Below, one piece after another: positions 50,891-59,315 of a stretch of 64,000 nucleotides of DNA; positions within the stretch are counted from its first letter, which is position 1; every line of letters begins with the position of its first letter. The translations under genes were made by a program, and so were the position numbers. The notes beneath the pieces were generated by a model. It had not been told where the DNA came from and searched no databases. It saw only the letters and a list, made by a program, of their open reading frames with translations. This DNA is from JAWKVD01 sp041398225 (GTDB lineage: Bacteria; Pseudomonadota; Alphaproteobacteria; Caulobacterales; Hyphomonadaceae), in NCBI GenBank assembly GCA_041398225.1, contig JAWKVD010000003.1, positions 1 through 64,000 of the forward strand, written 5' to 3'.

Positions 50891-51478
50891 CTATTCGTCC
50901 GTCGGTCCGCGTTCGGCGCTGGCCTCGGCGGCCGCTTCCGCGATTTCCGCAGCCTGTTCGTCGGCCGCGGCGCGTTCAGCGGCGAGCGTCGCCTCGATCA
51001 CGTTTTCGCCACGGGCCTGACGCTCGGCTTCGTCCGGCGAGCGGGCGACGTTGAGCGTCACCTTCACCATGACTTCCGGGTGCAGATGGATCTCCACCTC
51101 GTGCATGCCGATGTTCTTGATCGGCTGGTTGAGGTGAACATGCCGACGCTCGATCGGGTGACCGGCTTCAGTAGCGGCCGCCGCGATGTCGCGGGCCGCG
51201 ACCGAACCATACAGGTGGCCGGTTTCGCCCGCCTGGCGGATCAGCACGTACACGGCGCCGTCGAGGGACTCGCCCTCGGCCTTCGCCGAGTCACGCGCCT
51301 GAGCGTTGCGTTCCTCGATCAGGGAGCGCTCGCGTTCGAAGCGCGCCTTGTTGCCGTCGGTCGCAAGGAGAGCCTTGCCTTGCGGCAGCAGGTAGTTGCG
51401 AGCGAAGCCAGACTTCACGCGAACGACATCGCCGATGCCGCCCAGCTTCGATACGCGTTCAAGAAGGATCACGTCCAT
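50891..51478 (-). CDS. rplI: 50S ribosomal protein L9, extended C-terminus
   Basis: A 195-aa L9; canonical proteins are about 149 aa. The N-terminal rRNA-binding domain starts MDVILLERVSKLGGIGDVV and contains the Gly/Lys-rich GFARNYLLPQGKA. After about residue 150 there is an acidic Ala/Glu-rich tail (AEIAEAAAEASAE), common in Alphaproteobacteria. It is the last gene of the rpsF-rpsR-rplI operon, 11 bp after rpsR. Confidence 0.97.
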   Translation of the reverse strand: MDVILLERVSKLGGIGDVVRVKSGFARNYLLPQGKALLATDGNKARFERERSLIEERNAQARDSAKAEGESLDGAVYVLIRQAGETGHLYGSVAARDIAAAATEAGHPIERRHVHLNQPIKNIGMHEVEIHLHPEVMVKVTLNVARSPDEAERQARGENVIEATLAAERAAADEQAAEIAEAAAEASAERGPTDE

Positions 51479-51489
51479 GTCCGGTCCTC

Positions 51490-51750
51490 CTAGATCACGA
51501 CGTAGGGAAGCAGCGCGAGGTGACGCGCGCGCTTGATGGCGATGGCGAGAAGGCGTTGCTTCTTGGCGGAAACCGCCGTGATGCGCGCCGGAACGATCTT
51601 GCCCTTCTCGGAGATGTAGCGCTGAAGCAGCTTCACGTCCTTGTAGTCGATGGCAGGAGCGTTCTCACCGGAGAACGGGCAAACCTTGCGGCGGCGGCCG
51701 AACGGACGGCGCGAGGGCAGGTTGGCGATGTTGAGCTTTTGCTGAGCCAT
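51490..51750 (-). CDS. rpsR: 30S ribosomal protein S18
   Basis: An 86-aa small-subunit protein. Family core: IDYKDVKLLQRYISEKGKI and PARITAVSAKKQRLLAIAIK, with a basic N-terminus (RRPFGRRRKVCPF). It binds S6 in the 30S platform. The gene lies between rpsF (13-bp gap) and rplI. Confidence 0.98.
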   Translation of the reverse strand: MAQQKLNIANLPSRRPFGRRRKVCPFSGENAPAIDYKDVKLLQRYISEKGKIVPARITAVSAKKQRLLAIAIKRARHLALLPYVVI

Positions 51751-51763
51751 GTCTCAATCCCTC

Positions 51764-52147
51764 CTAGCGGTCGCGCGGCGGACGCGGGCCGTCGTCGTCG
51801 CGGCGGCGGCGTTTCTCGTCACGGTCCTTGCGGGCGATGACCGGGGACGGTTCCTCGGTGAATTCATCCACGCGCACCGTGAGGAAGCGCAGGACGTCTT
51901 CGTTGATGCGGTGGCGGCGTTCGATCTCGTGGATCACCGGGCCGGGCGCTTCAATGTTGAGGAGCGAGTAGTGGGCTTTGCGCGACTTGCGGATCGGATA
52001 AGCCAGATTGCGGAGACCCCAGTATTCGGTCTTGGCGACCGAGCCGGAACCTTCCGTAACGACGCGGGTCAGATCCTCCACCAGGGCGTCAACCTGCTGC
52101 GGAGAGATGTCGGGTCGTGTAACGACCACGTGTTCATAGCGTGCCAT
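51764..52147 (-). CDS. rpsF: 30S ribosomal protein S6
   Basis: A 127-aa small-subunit protein. Starts MARYEHVVVTRPDISPQQVDAL; core WGLRNLAYPIRKSRKAHY and a basic, disordered tail ending PRPPRDR. First gene of the rpsF-rpsR-rplI operon. Its ribosome-binding site (GAAGGG) is the right arm of an 8-bp stem in the leader, suggesting autogenous control by S6:S18. Confidence 0.98.
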   Translation of the reverse strand: MARYEHVVVTRPDISPQQVDALVEDLTRVVTEGSGSVAKTEYWGLRNLAYPIRKSRKAHYSLLNIEAPGPVIHEIERRHRINEDVLRFLTVRVDEFTEEPSPVIARKDRDEKRRRRDDDGPRPPRDR

Positions 52148-52153
52148 GTTTTT

Positions 52154-52190
52154 CCCTTCGGCGGAGCGGCGGCGCAGGCTGTCCGAAGGG
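52154..52190 (-). promoter_or_regulatory. rpsF leader stem that hides the ribosome-binding site
   Basis: Perfect 8-bp arms CCCTTCGG / CCGAAGGG enclose 21 bases that include CCG-rich sequence. On the mRNA the right arm is the Shine-Dalgarno sequence, 6 bases before the ATG. S6:S18 leader motifs of other bacteria also place a CCG-containing stem here. A fit to that motif is inferred, not computed. Confidence 0.5.
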
Positions 52191-52360
52191 CGGACGGCCG
52201 ACGATGGATCCCGCGCGCCCGGAATGGGCCGAAGGACCGCCGCTCAGTGCGAACGCGGGGAGATACAGGTTTTACGGCCCGAATCAAGCCCCGCCGCCTG
52301 TCGGGCTTGCCGTCCCCGACGCGCCTTCCTAGTAAGGCGCACTTTTTCTAGGATGCGTCG

Positions 52361-53308
52361 ATGACTCGCCTCGCTTTCATCTTTCCGGGACAGGGCTCCC
52401 AAACCGTCGGCATGGGCAAGGATCTGGCCGACGCCTTCCCGTCTGCGCGCGGGGTCTTTGAAGAGGTGGACGAGGCGCTCGGCGAGAAGCTTTCTGGTCT
52501 CATTTGGGGCGGACCTGAGGCCGACCTGACGCTAACGGCCAACACCCAGCCCGCGTTGATGGCTGTCAGTCTGGCCGTCGTACGGGCGCTAGAGGCCGAG
52601 TTCGGGATCAAGGTTACCGCCGCAAGCTATGTCGCGGGGCACTCGCTGGGCGAGTATTCCGCTCTGGCGGCCGCTGGATCGCTCTCAATCGCGGATGCGG
52701 CGCGCCTTCTGCGGAAGCGGGGCGAGGCCATGCAGGCGGCGGTTCCGGTCGGCGAGGGCGCGATGGCGGCCCTGATCGGCAAGGTCGATGTGGCGACCGC
52801 CGAAGACATCGCCGCAGCCGGCGCCAGCGCGGGCGCGGTTGGGGTGGCCAACGACAACAATGTCGGGAATGTCGTGATTTCCGGTTCGAAGGCCGGGGTG
52901 GACGCCGCGATCGCCCATGCGAAGACAAAAGGCGTGCGTGCGATTCCGCTTTCGGTGTCCGCTCCGTTCCATTCCGTCCTGATGCAGCCGGCGGCCGAGG
53001 CGATGGCGGCGGCGCTTGCCGGGGCGAGCGTGCTGGCGCCCGCCGTTCCCGTGGTCGCCAATGTCACGGCGCGTCCAGTCGACGATCCGGCCGAAATCAA
53101 GACGCTGTTGGTGGAGCAGGTCACCGGGCGTGTGCGTTGGCGCGAATGCGTGGACTGGATGGCGACCGAGGGCGGAATTACCCGTTTCGTAGAGACCGGC
53201 GCGGGGAAACAGCTCTCGGGTATGGTCAAACGGATCGCGCCCGGCGTCGACACCGTTGCACTCAACGCCCCTGCGGATCTCGAAGCCTTCGCGGCGTCGC
53301 TCAAATAG
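52361..53308 (+). CDS. fabD: Malonyl-CoA:ACP transacylase
   Basis: A 315-aa enzyme that loads malonyl groups onto ACP for fatty-acid synthesis. N-terminal FIFPGQGSQTVGMGKDL; catalytic Ser95 in GHSLGE; oxyanion and His region later (APFHSVLM with the catalytic His). Start at 52361 with AGGA 7 bp upstream. It is the first gene of fabD-fabG-acpP-fabF and is divergent from rpsF. Confidence 0.97.
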   Translation: MTRLAFIFPGQGSQTVGMGKDLADAFPSARGVFEEVDEALGEKLSGLIWGGPEADLTLTANTQPALMAVSLAVVRALEAEFGIKVTAASYVAGHSLGEYSALAAAGSLSIADAARLLRKRGEAMQAAVPVGEGAMAALIGKVDVATAEDIAAAGASAGAVGVANDNNVGNVVISGSKAGVDAAIAHAKTKGVRAIPLSVSAPFHSVLMQPAAEAMAAALAGASVLAPAVPVVANVTARPVDDPAEIKTLLVEQVTGRVRWRECVDWMATEGGITRFVETGAGKQLSGMVKRIAPGVDTVALNAPADLEAFAASLK

Positions 53309-53318
53309 GAGGCCGACA

Positions 53319-54056
53319 ATGTTTGACCTGACTGGACGTCTGGCGCTGGTGACCGGCGCTTCGGGCGGAATTGGCGGCTCCATCGCGAAATCGCTGGCGG
53401 AGCAAGGCGCGCGCGTGGCGTTGTCGGGCACCCGGCAGGAGGCTCTGGAAGCCGCCGCCGCGGAGCTTCCGAACAATCCGGTCGTCTTGCCCTGCAACTT
53501 GTCTGACCCTGCGGCGACGGCGGAGCTTGTGGGGCGCGCGGAAGAGGCGCTTGGCGGGCTCGATATTCTGGTCTCCAACGCCGGCCTGACCCGCGACGGC
53601 CTGCTGATGCGGATGAAGGATGAAGACTGGGAAACTGTCCTCAACGTCAATCTCGGCGCCTATTTCCGCCTCGCCCGGGCGGCGATGCGCGGGATGATGA
53701 AGCGTCGTCATGGGCGTATTATCGGGATCACGTCGGTCGTCGGCACGACCGGAAACCCCGGGCAGGCCAACTATGCGGCGTCCAAGGCCGGGATGGTCGG
53801 ATTTTCGAAGGCGCTGGCCCAGGAAGTCGCCAGCCGCAACATCACGGTCAACTGCGTGGCGCCGGGATTCATCGACACCGCGATGACGGAAGGGCTGCCG
53901 GATGCGCAGAAGGAAGCCCTGCTGAAATCGATTCCCGCCGGCCGGCTGGGCTCCGGCGCGGACATCGCCTCGGCGGTGGTGTACCTCGCGAGTGATGAAT
54001 CCGCTTACGTTACAGGGCAAACTCTGCATGTTAATGGCGGCATGGCGATGGTCTAG
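53319..54056 (+). CDS. fabG: 3-oxoacyl-ACP reductase
   Basis: A 245-aa NADPH-dependent SDR of fatty-acid elongation. Motifs: TGASGGIG, NAGLTRDGLLMRMKDEDW (typical FabG), catalytic ITSVVG, YAASK. C-terminal VTGQTLHVNGGMAMV is the family end. The start at 53319 follows TAGGAGG by 7 bp and lies 10 bp after fabD. The open frame starting earlier at 53256 is not used. Confidence 0.97.
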   Translation: MFDLTGRLALVTGASGGIGGSIAKSLAEQGARVALSGTRQEALEAAAAELPNNPVVLPCNLSDPAATAELVGRAEEALGGLDILVSNAGLTRDGLLMRMKDEDWETVLNVNLGAYFRLARAAMRGMMKRRHGRIIGITSVVGTTGNPGQANYAASKAGMVGFSKALAQEVASRNITVNCVAPGFIDTAMTEGLPDAQKEALLKSIPAGRLGSGADIASAVVYLASDESAYVTGQTLHVNGGMAMV

Positions 54057-54120
54057 ATCGCGGCCCCGCTGAGCGCTATAGCAAAACAAAATCAGGCGTG
54101 TTACCGCGCCGCAACATGAA

Positions 54121-54140
54121 CCGCCCACCCCTAGGGGCGG
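54121..54140 (+). repeat. Short GC inverted repeat upstream of acpP
   Basis: CCGCCC and GGGCGG arms flank 8 bases in the 108-bp fabG-acpP gap. No T-run follows. It may attenuate read-through or set the higher acpP mRNA level. Confidence 0.4.
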
Positions 54141-54164
54141 CATTTGAGACTGGAAGGGTACTTC

Positions 54165-54398
54165 ATGTCCGACGTGATCGAGCGTGTTAAGAAGATCGTC
54201 GTTGAGCGTCTGGAAGTGGACGCCGACAAGGTGACCGAAAAGGCCAGCTTCATCGACGACCTCGGCGCCGACTCCCTCGACCTGGTCGAGCTCGTGATGG
54301 CGTTCGAAGAAGAGTTCGGCATCGAGATCCCGGACGACGTCCAGGAACAGATCGGAACGGTCGGCGACGCTGTCCGCTTCATCACCGAGCGCGTCTAG
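54165..54398 (+). CDS. acpP: Acyl carrier protein
   Basis: A 77-aa acidic four-helix carrier. Starts MSDVIERVKKIVVERLEV. Phosphopantetheine attachment Ser37 is in GADSLDLV. The ATG at 54165 has GGAAGG 7 bp upstream; the longer frame from 54144 is not used. Between fabG and fabF as in most Proteobacteria. Confidence 0.98.
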   Translation: MSDVIERVKKIVVERLEVDADKVTEKASFIDDLGADSLDLVELVMAFEEEFGIEIPDDVQEQIGTVGDAVRFITERV

Positions 54399-54429
54399 TC
54401 CGGGCGCGCTGGGAGACCGGGAGGTCCGC

Positions 54430-55713
54430 ATGCGCCGGGTCGTCATCACTGGCATTGGTCTCGTCACTCCGCTCGCTAACGGGCGCGAGACCAGTTGGCG
54501 TCGTCTTACGTCGGGCGAGTCCGGCCTGAAGGCGATTGAGCATTTCCGCGTCGACGATCTGGGGTGCCGGATCGCGGGGCTTGTGCCATGGAAGTCCGGC
54601 CGTTCCGGTACGGAGTTTTCGGCCGGTGATGCGTTCGATCCCGATCAGGTGATGTCCGCCAAGGAACGTCGTCGGGTCGACGACTTCATCCTCTACGCGG
54701 TTGCGGCCGCCGACGAGGCGCTTGCGGACGCCGATTGGAAACCCGAAAGCGAAGAAGACCGCATTCGCACCGGCGTGCTCGTCGGTGCGGGCATTGGTGG
54801 CCTGTCGCCGATCGCCGATACGGCCATTGAGCTTGAGAAGAACGGTCCGCGCCGGATTTCCCCCTTCTTCATTCCGAGCGCTCTCATCAATCTCGCCTCG
54901 GGCCAGATATCGATCCGCCACGGATTGAAAGGCCCGAACCATGCGGTGGTGACCGCGTGCGCCACCGGCGCCCATGCGCTCGGCGACAGCATGCGCATGA
55001 TCCAGTGGGGCGACGCTGACGTGATGGTTGCGGGCGGGACGGAATCGCCGATCTGCCGCATCGGCATCGCCGGCTTCCTTGCCTGCCGGGCCATGTCCAC
55101 CGGATTCAACGACACGCCGACCAAGGCGTCGCGGCCTTACGACAAGGATCGCGACGGCTTCGTCATGGGCGAAGGTGCGGGCGTTTTCGTTCTGGAAGAG
55201 TATGAGCACGCCAAGCGCCGGGGCGCGAAGATCTACGCCGAAATCGTCGGTTATGGCTTGTCTGGCGACGCCTATCACATCACCTCGCCGGATGAGACCG
55301 GCAATGGCGGCGAGCGCGCCATGCGCATGGCGCTTGAGCGTTCCGGTCTGGACGCCTCCGAGATCGACTATGTGAACGCACATGGCACGTCCACGCCGGC
55401 GGGGGACGAGATCGAGGTGCGGGCGGTGGAGCGTGTGCTCGGCAACGCCGTCGCCAACGTGCACTTGTCGTCCACCAAGTCGTCGATCGGCCACCTGCTC
55501 GGCGCTGCCGGAGCGGTCGAGGCCGCGTTCTGCGCGTTGGCCATTCGAGACGGCGTTATTCCTCCGACGCTCAATCTCGAGAATCCGAGTTTCGAGACGC
55601 CGATCAATCTCACGCCCAACACGGCGGTTGAGAAGAAGGTGCGGGCGGCGCTTTCGAATTCATTCGGCTTCGGGGGCACCAACGCTGCGCTCGTGATGAA
55701 GGCCGTGGACTGA
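54430..55713 (+). CDS. fabF: 3-oxoacyl-ACP synthase II
   Basis: A 427-aa condensing enzyme. Catalytic Cys177 in VVTACATGAH, His residues in NAHGTSTPAGD and SSIGHLLGAAG. C-terminal SNSFGFGGTNA is the family signature. It has a slightly long loop near 95-115 but otherwise normal length. It lies 31 bp after acpP. Confidence 0.97.
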   Translation: MRRVVITGIGLVTPLANGRETSWRRLTSGESGLKAIEHFRVDDLGCRIAGLVPWKSGRSGTEFSAGDAFDPDQVMSAKERRRVDDFILYAVAAADEALADADWKPESEEDRIRTGVLVGAGIGGLSPIADTAIELEKNGPRRISPFFIPSALINLASGQISIRHGLKGPNHAVVTACATGAHALGDSMRMIQWGDADVMVAGGTESPICRIGIAGFLACRAMSTGFNDTPTKASRPYDKDRDGFVMGEGAGVFVLEEYEHAKRRGAKIYAEIVGYGLSGDAYHITSPDETGNGGERAMRMALERSGLDASEIDYVNAHGTSTPAGDEIEVRAVERVLGNAVANVHLSSTKSSIGHLLGAAGAVEAAFCALAIRDGVIPPTLNLENPSFETPINLTPNTAVEKKVRAALSNSFGFGGTNAALVMKAVD

Positions 55714-55802
55714 CCGGTTCGGTTGGACAGACTCAATCCAGCGCGTAAGTAGAACCGGGCGCAGGGGCGAACGCCGTTCACCGGCATCTGGAGTTGCGGG
55801 TC

Positions 55803-56930
55803 TTGGGCAAGCTTCTCGGATTCCTCGTTAGCCTGTTGCTGGTTGCGGCGATCGCCGCCTTGGGCGCGTGGTTCGTCGGCCAGCAGATTTACACAGCTCC
55901 TGGCCCTGAGACCGAGGACGGCGCGCCGCGCGTGGTCCGGGTCGAGAAGGGGGCGACCGTCACCCAGATCGCCAACGAATTGCAGGAAGCCGGCGCTATC
56001 GAGAACGCAGCGCGATTTCGTATCGCCATGCGCGCGCATGACGAACTGTCCAAGTATGGGCTGACGCACCCAGCGGGGGTCAGCCTGAAGGCGGGCGAGT
56101 ACTCGATCCCCTCCGGCGCCAGCATGGCCGAGATCGCCGACCTGCTGTCGACCGGAAAATCGGTGCAGTACGCCGTCATCGTTCCCGAGGGTCTTACCTC
56201 CGAAGCGATCATCCACTTGCTGACCGATCGCGAGTGGGAGGCTGCGGGCAAAACGGAGGGGACGATCAAGCTGCAGGGCGACCCACCGGCCATCCCGCCT
56301 GAGGGCAGCATGTTGCCGGGCGACTACATGGTCGAAAGCGGCGAGACGATTCAGTCGGTCGTTGACCGCATGACGAAAGCCCAGGCCGATCTGATGGCGG
56401 AGCTGTGGGACGGGCGCAAGCCGGCTTTGCCTTTCGAAACGCAGGAACAGGCGCTGATACTCGCTTCGATCGTTGAGAAGGAGACGGGCATTCCGCAGGA
56501 GCGCCCGCAGGTCGCGTCGGTGTTCGTCAACCGGCTCAGCAAGAAGCCGCCGATGCGGCTGGAGACGGACCCCACGATCATCTATGGCGTTTGTCTGAAA
56601 CGGCCGGACTCGTGCGTGGACGGCAAGCTGGTCGACAAGGACGGTCGGCGTCGGCCGATCCGGGCGAGCGAGATTGCGCTGGATACCGGCTACAACACCT
56701 ATCGAATTGACGGCCTGCCGCCGACGCCGATCTGCAATCCGGGACGTGACGCCATCGCAGCGGTTCTGAATCCGCCGGATACGGACTATCTGTTCTTTGT
56801 CGCGGACGGATCGGGCGGGCACGCCTTCTCGAAGACGTATCGCGAGCACCAAAAGAACGTCAAAAACTGGCGGCCGATCGAAGCCTCGCGTCTGGCGGAA
56901 GAGAAGAGCGAAGCTTCGGCCAAGGAATAG
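55803..56930 (+). CDS. mltG: Endolytic murein transglycosylase MltG (TTG start)
   Basis: A 375-aa inner-membrane protein that cuts nascent glycan strands. One N-terminal membrane helix (LLGFLVSLLLVAAIAALGAWF), LysM-like region, then the YceG domain with LASIVEKETGIPQERPQVAS holding the catalytic Glu, and TDYLFFVADGSGGHAF near the end. No ATG precedes the helix. TTG at 55803 has GGAG about 8 bp upstream; TTG at 55794 is also open but abuts that site. The fabF-mltG-yicC-gmk order is frequent in Alphaproteobacteria. Confidence 0.93.
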   Translation: MGKLLGFLVSLLLVAAIAALGAWFVGQQIYTAPGPETEDGAPRVVRVEKGATVTQIANELQEAGAIENAARFRIAMRAHDELSKYGLTHPAGVSLKAGEYSIPSGASMAEIADLLSTGKSVQYAVIVPEGLTSEAIIHLLTDREWEAAGKTEGTIKLQGDPPAIPPEGSMLPGDYMVESGETIQSVVDRMTKAQADLMAELWDGRKPALPFETQEQALILASIVEKETGIPQERPQVASVFVNRLSKKPPMRLETDPTIIYGVCLKRPDSCVDGKLVDKDGRRRPIRASEIALDTGYNTYRIDGLPPTPICNPGRDAIAAVLNPPDTDYLFFVADGSGGHAFSKTYREHQKNVKNWRPIEASRLAEEKSEASAKE

Positions 56931-56939
56931 GGGACTAGG

Positions 56940-57809
56940 TTGATCTGCGGAATGACGGGGTTTGGCCGCTCGGAGGGACGAGCGGATTGGGGCACGTGGA
57001 CCTGGGAAGTCCGTTCGGTGAACGGCCGTTCGGCGGACATCCGGTATTCCGGTCCGCCCGGCGCAGACGCCGTTGAGGCTGAGACGCGTCGCAGGATCAA
57101 GGACAAGTTCAATCGCGGCAGCTTTCAGACGCAGCTGCGGATTGAATTTACGCTGCCGGCAGAGGCCGTTTCGGTCGATACGCGCGAGCTGGTTCGGCTC
57201 GCCCGGCTCGCACGCAACTGGACGCGGGCGGGATTGTCCGCTTCGGCCTTCGACAGCGCGGTGCTCGCAGGCGGGCAGAAGACCGCGCGGACGTCCACGC
57301 GGTTGGATGACGACCAGACCGCCGCCGTTCTTGCGACGCTGGACGAGGCCTTGGCCGGGCTTTTGGAGGCTCGTCTGAAGGAGGGCGCCGCGCTCAAGTC
57401 GATCCTCGGCGGGATGCTGACGGAGGTGGATGGTCTGGTCGCTCAGGCCTCGAGCCTGGCTACGGCCCAGCCCGCGCTTATCCGCGATCGTCTGCATGCC
57501 CGGATCGAGGAGCTGACGGGCGGAACGACACCCGATGCGGACCGCGTCGCCCAAGAGGTTCTGATGGCCGCAAACAAGGCGGATGTCCGCGAGGAGCTGG
57601 ATCGTCTGCGTGCGCACTTGAAGACCGGCGCCGAACTCATCGGTTCGAAGGACCCGGCCGGCCGCAAGCTTGACTTTTTGTGCCAGGAGTTGAACCGCGA
57701 AGCGAATACGCTTTGCTCGAAATCCGCCAGCCTGGAGCTGACGAATGTCGGGTTGGCGCTAAAGTCGGTGATCGATCAGTTCCGGGAGCAGGTCCAGAAT
57801 GTCGAATGA
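56940..57809 (+). CDS. YicC family endoribonuclease-like protein (TTG start)
   Basis: A 289-aa cytosolic protein. N-terminal ICGMTGFGRSEGR and EVRSVNGRSADIRY are YicC_N; the C-terminal DUF1732 part has GRKLDFLCQELNREANTLCSK. E. coli YicC is an endoribonuclease that affects small-RNA decay. TTG at 56940 is chosen, with GGGGA upstream; ATG at 56952 would trim the conserved start. It overlaps gmk by 11 bp. Confidence 0.92.
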   Translation: MICGMTGFGRSEGRADWGTWTWEVRSVNGRSADIRYSGPPGADAVEAETRRRIKDKFNRGSFQTQLRIEFTLPAEAVSVDTRELVRLARLARNWTRAGLSASAFDSAVLAGGQKTARTSTRLDDDQTAAVLATLDEALAGLLEARLKEGAALKSILGGMLTEVDGLVAQASSLATAQPALIRDRLHARIEELTGGTTPDADRVAQEVLMAANKADVREELDRLRAHLKTGAELIGSKDPAGRKLDFLCQELNREANTLCSKSASLELTNVGLALKSVIDQFREQVQNVE

Positions 57810-58479
57810 CGCGATGAGCGGACGACGCCGGGGCGTGATGTTCGTGATTTCCAGCCCGTCCGGGGCGGGCAAGACGACGCTGTGCCGTCGCCTGATTTCC
57901 GAGGTCCCGGGAAACCAGCTTTCGGTTTCAATGACCACGCGCCCGATCCGCGAAGGCGAGACCGACGGCGTCGATTACCTGTTCCGTACCGAAAAGCAGT
58001 TCCGTGATCTGATCGACCGGGACGAGTTTCTGGAGTGGGCCAGGGTTCACGACAACTATTACGGAACGCCGCGCGCCGAGGTCGAGGCCAAGCTGGTCGC
58101 GGGCGTGGATGTCGTGTTCGACGTCGATTGGCAGGGCGCCCGCGCCTTGAAGACGATGCGTCCGGGCGACGTCGTCTCCGTTTTTGTTCTGCCGCCGTCG
58201 ATCACGCAGTTGCGTCAGCGGCTCGAAGGGCGCGCCGGTTCGACCGCGCAGAGCGTCAAGGCGCGTCTCGCCGGCGCCTTTCAGGACATCCTGCGCTGGG
58301 GCGAATACGATTACGCCGTGCTGAACGACAATCTCGACACCGCCTTCCTTGAATTGCGATCGATCCTTATGGCGGAACGCACGCGACGGGCCCGCGCCTC
58401 ATTGGGCCGGCTGGTCGATACGCTGCTCAAGGATGCCGGCGACGTGGTCGCGGAGACTGGCGCCCCGCCGAAGACCTAG
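57799..58479 (+). CDS. gmk: Guanylate kinase
   Basis: A 226-aa nucleotide kinase converting GMP to GDP. P-loop SSPSGAGKTTL (18-28), GMP-binding TTRPIREGETDGVDY, and WGEYDYAVLND. Slightly longer than usual through a C-terminal tail (ETGAPPKT). It overlaps the yicC frame; the stop is 8 bp from the convergent rsmA stop. Confidence 0.96.
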   Translation: MSNDAMSGRRRGVMFVISSPSGAGKTTLCRRLISEVPGNQLSVSMTTRPIREGETDGVDYLFRTEKQFRDLIDRDEFLEWARVHDNYYGTPRAEVEAKLVAGVDVVFDVDWQGARALKTMRPGDVVSVFVLPPSITQLRQRLEGRAGSTAQSVKARLAGAFQDILRWGEYDYAVLNDNLDTAFLELRSILMAERTRRARASLGRLVDTLLKDAGDVVAETGAPPKT

Positions 58480-58487
58480 GCGAGTTT

Positions 58488-59315
58488 CTACTTGGCGGAA
58501 CGCCATACAGAGGCGAGCTTCCGGAATTCGGTCTGGTCAAGCGTTTCAGCGCGCCGCGTGGGATCGATTTCGGCGCGTTCCAGAAGCTCTTCTGCGGATA
58601 TCGCGCGGCCCTGAACCAGCGACTTCAGCGAAGCGCGGAGCATTTTTCGGCGCTGCCCAAAAGCCGCCGCCGTAACGGTCTCCATGGCGTCGAGGTCCTC
58701 AAAGCGGTCTGCTTGGGGCAGCGGTTCGACGACAATGATCGCCGAGTCGACCTTGGGAGGCGGACGGAACGCGCCGGGTTTCAGGGTCATCGCCATGCGC
58801 GGCGCGGCGACGGCGTGCGTGAGCACGGCCAGTCGTCCGTAGTGCGCATCACCGGGCGCGGCACAGATCCGCTGGGCGACTTCCTTCTGAAACATCAGGA
58901 TCATGCGATCCCACCAGCCTTGCGATTTCAGCCACTTGATGAACAGCGCCGTGCCGACATTGTAGGGCAGGTTGCCGGCGATCACGGCGGGCGCGGCGCC
59001 GCCGGACGCGGCGATCAGCGCCGCTTCATCGGCGAGCATGGCGTCCATGCGGTGGATGTGCAGGCGATCGCCTGCTTCGGGCCAACTCGCGAGACCGTCG
59101 GCGAAACGCTGGTCGAGTTCGATGGCGACAAGCGGAGTCGCGCCCGCGTCCAGAAGCGCCCGTGTCAGTCCGCCGGGGCCGGGGCCGATCTCGACGACCG
59201 TATGGCCCTCGATCGAACCGCCGGATCGCGCGATCCGCGCAAGCAGGTCCCGGTCGAACAGGAAGTGTTGTCCCAGCGATTTGCGCGCGGCGCCGGGCGT
59301 CAGCGGAGTGGTCAT
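58488..59315 (-). CDS. rsmA: 16S rRNA dimethyladenosine transferase RsmA (KsgA)
   Basis: A 275-aa methyltransferase that dimethylates the two adenines near the 3' end of 16S rRNA. N-terminal RKSLGQHFLFD; SAM motif VVEIGPGPGGLTRALLD; catalytic NLPYNVGTALF. The start at 59315 overlaps the pdxA stop (ATGA); the longer open frame upstream lies inside pdxA. Last gene of the lptD-surA-pdxA-rsmA set. Confidence 0.96.
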   Translation of the reverse strand: MTTPLTPGAARKSLGQHFLFDRDLLARIARSGGSIEGHTVVEIGPGPGGLTRALLDAGATPLVAIELDQRFADGLASWPEAGDRLHIHRMDAMLADEAALIAASGGAAPAVIAGNLPYNVGTALFIKWLKSQGWWDRMILMFQKEVAQRICAAPGDAHYGRLAVLTHAVAAPRMAMTLKPGAFRPPPKVDSAIIVVEPLPQADRFEDLDAMETVTAAAFGQRRKMLRASLKSLVQGRAISAEELLERAEIDPTRRAETLDQTEFRKLASVWRSAK

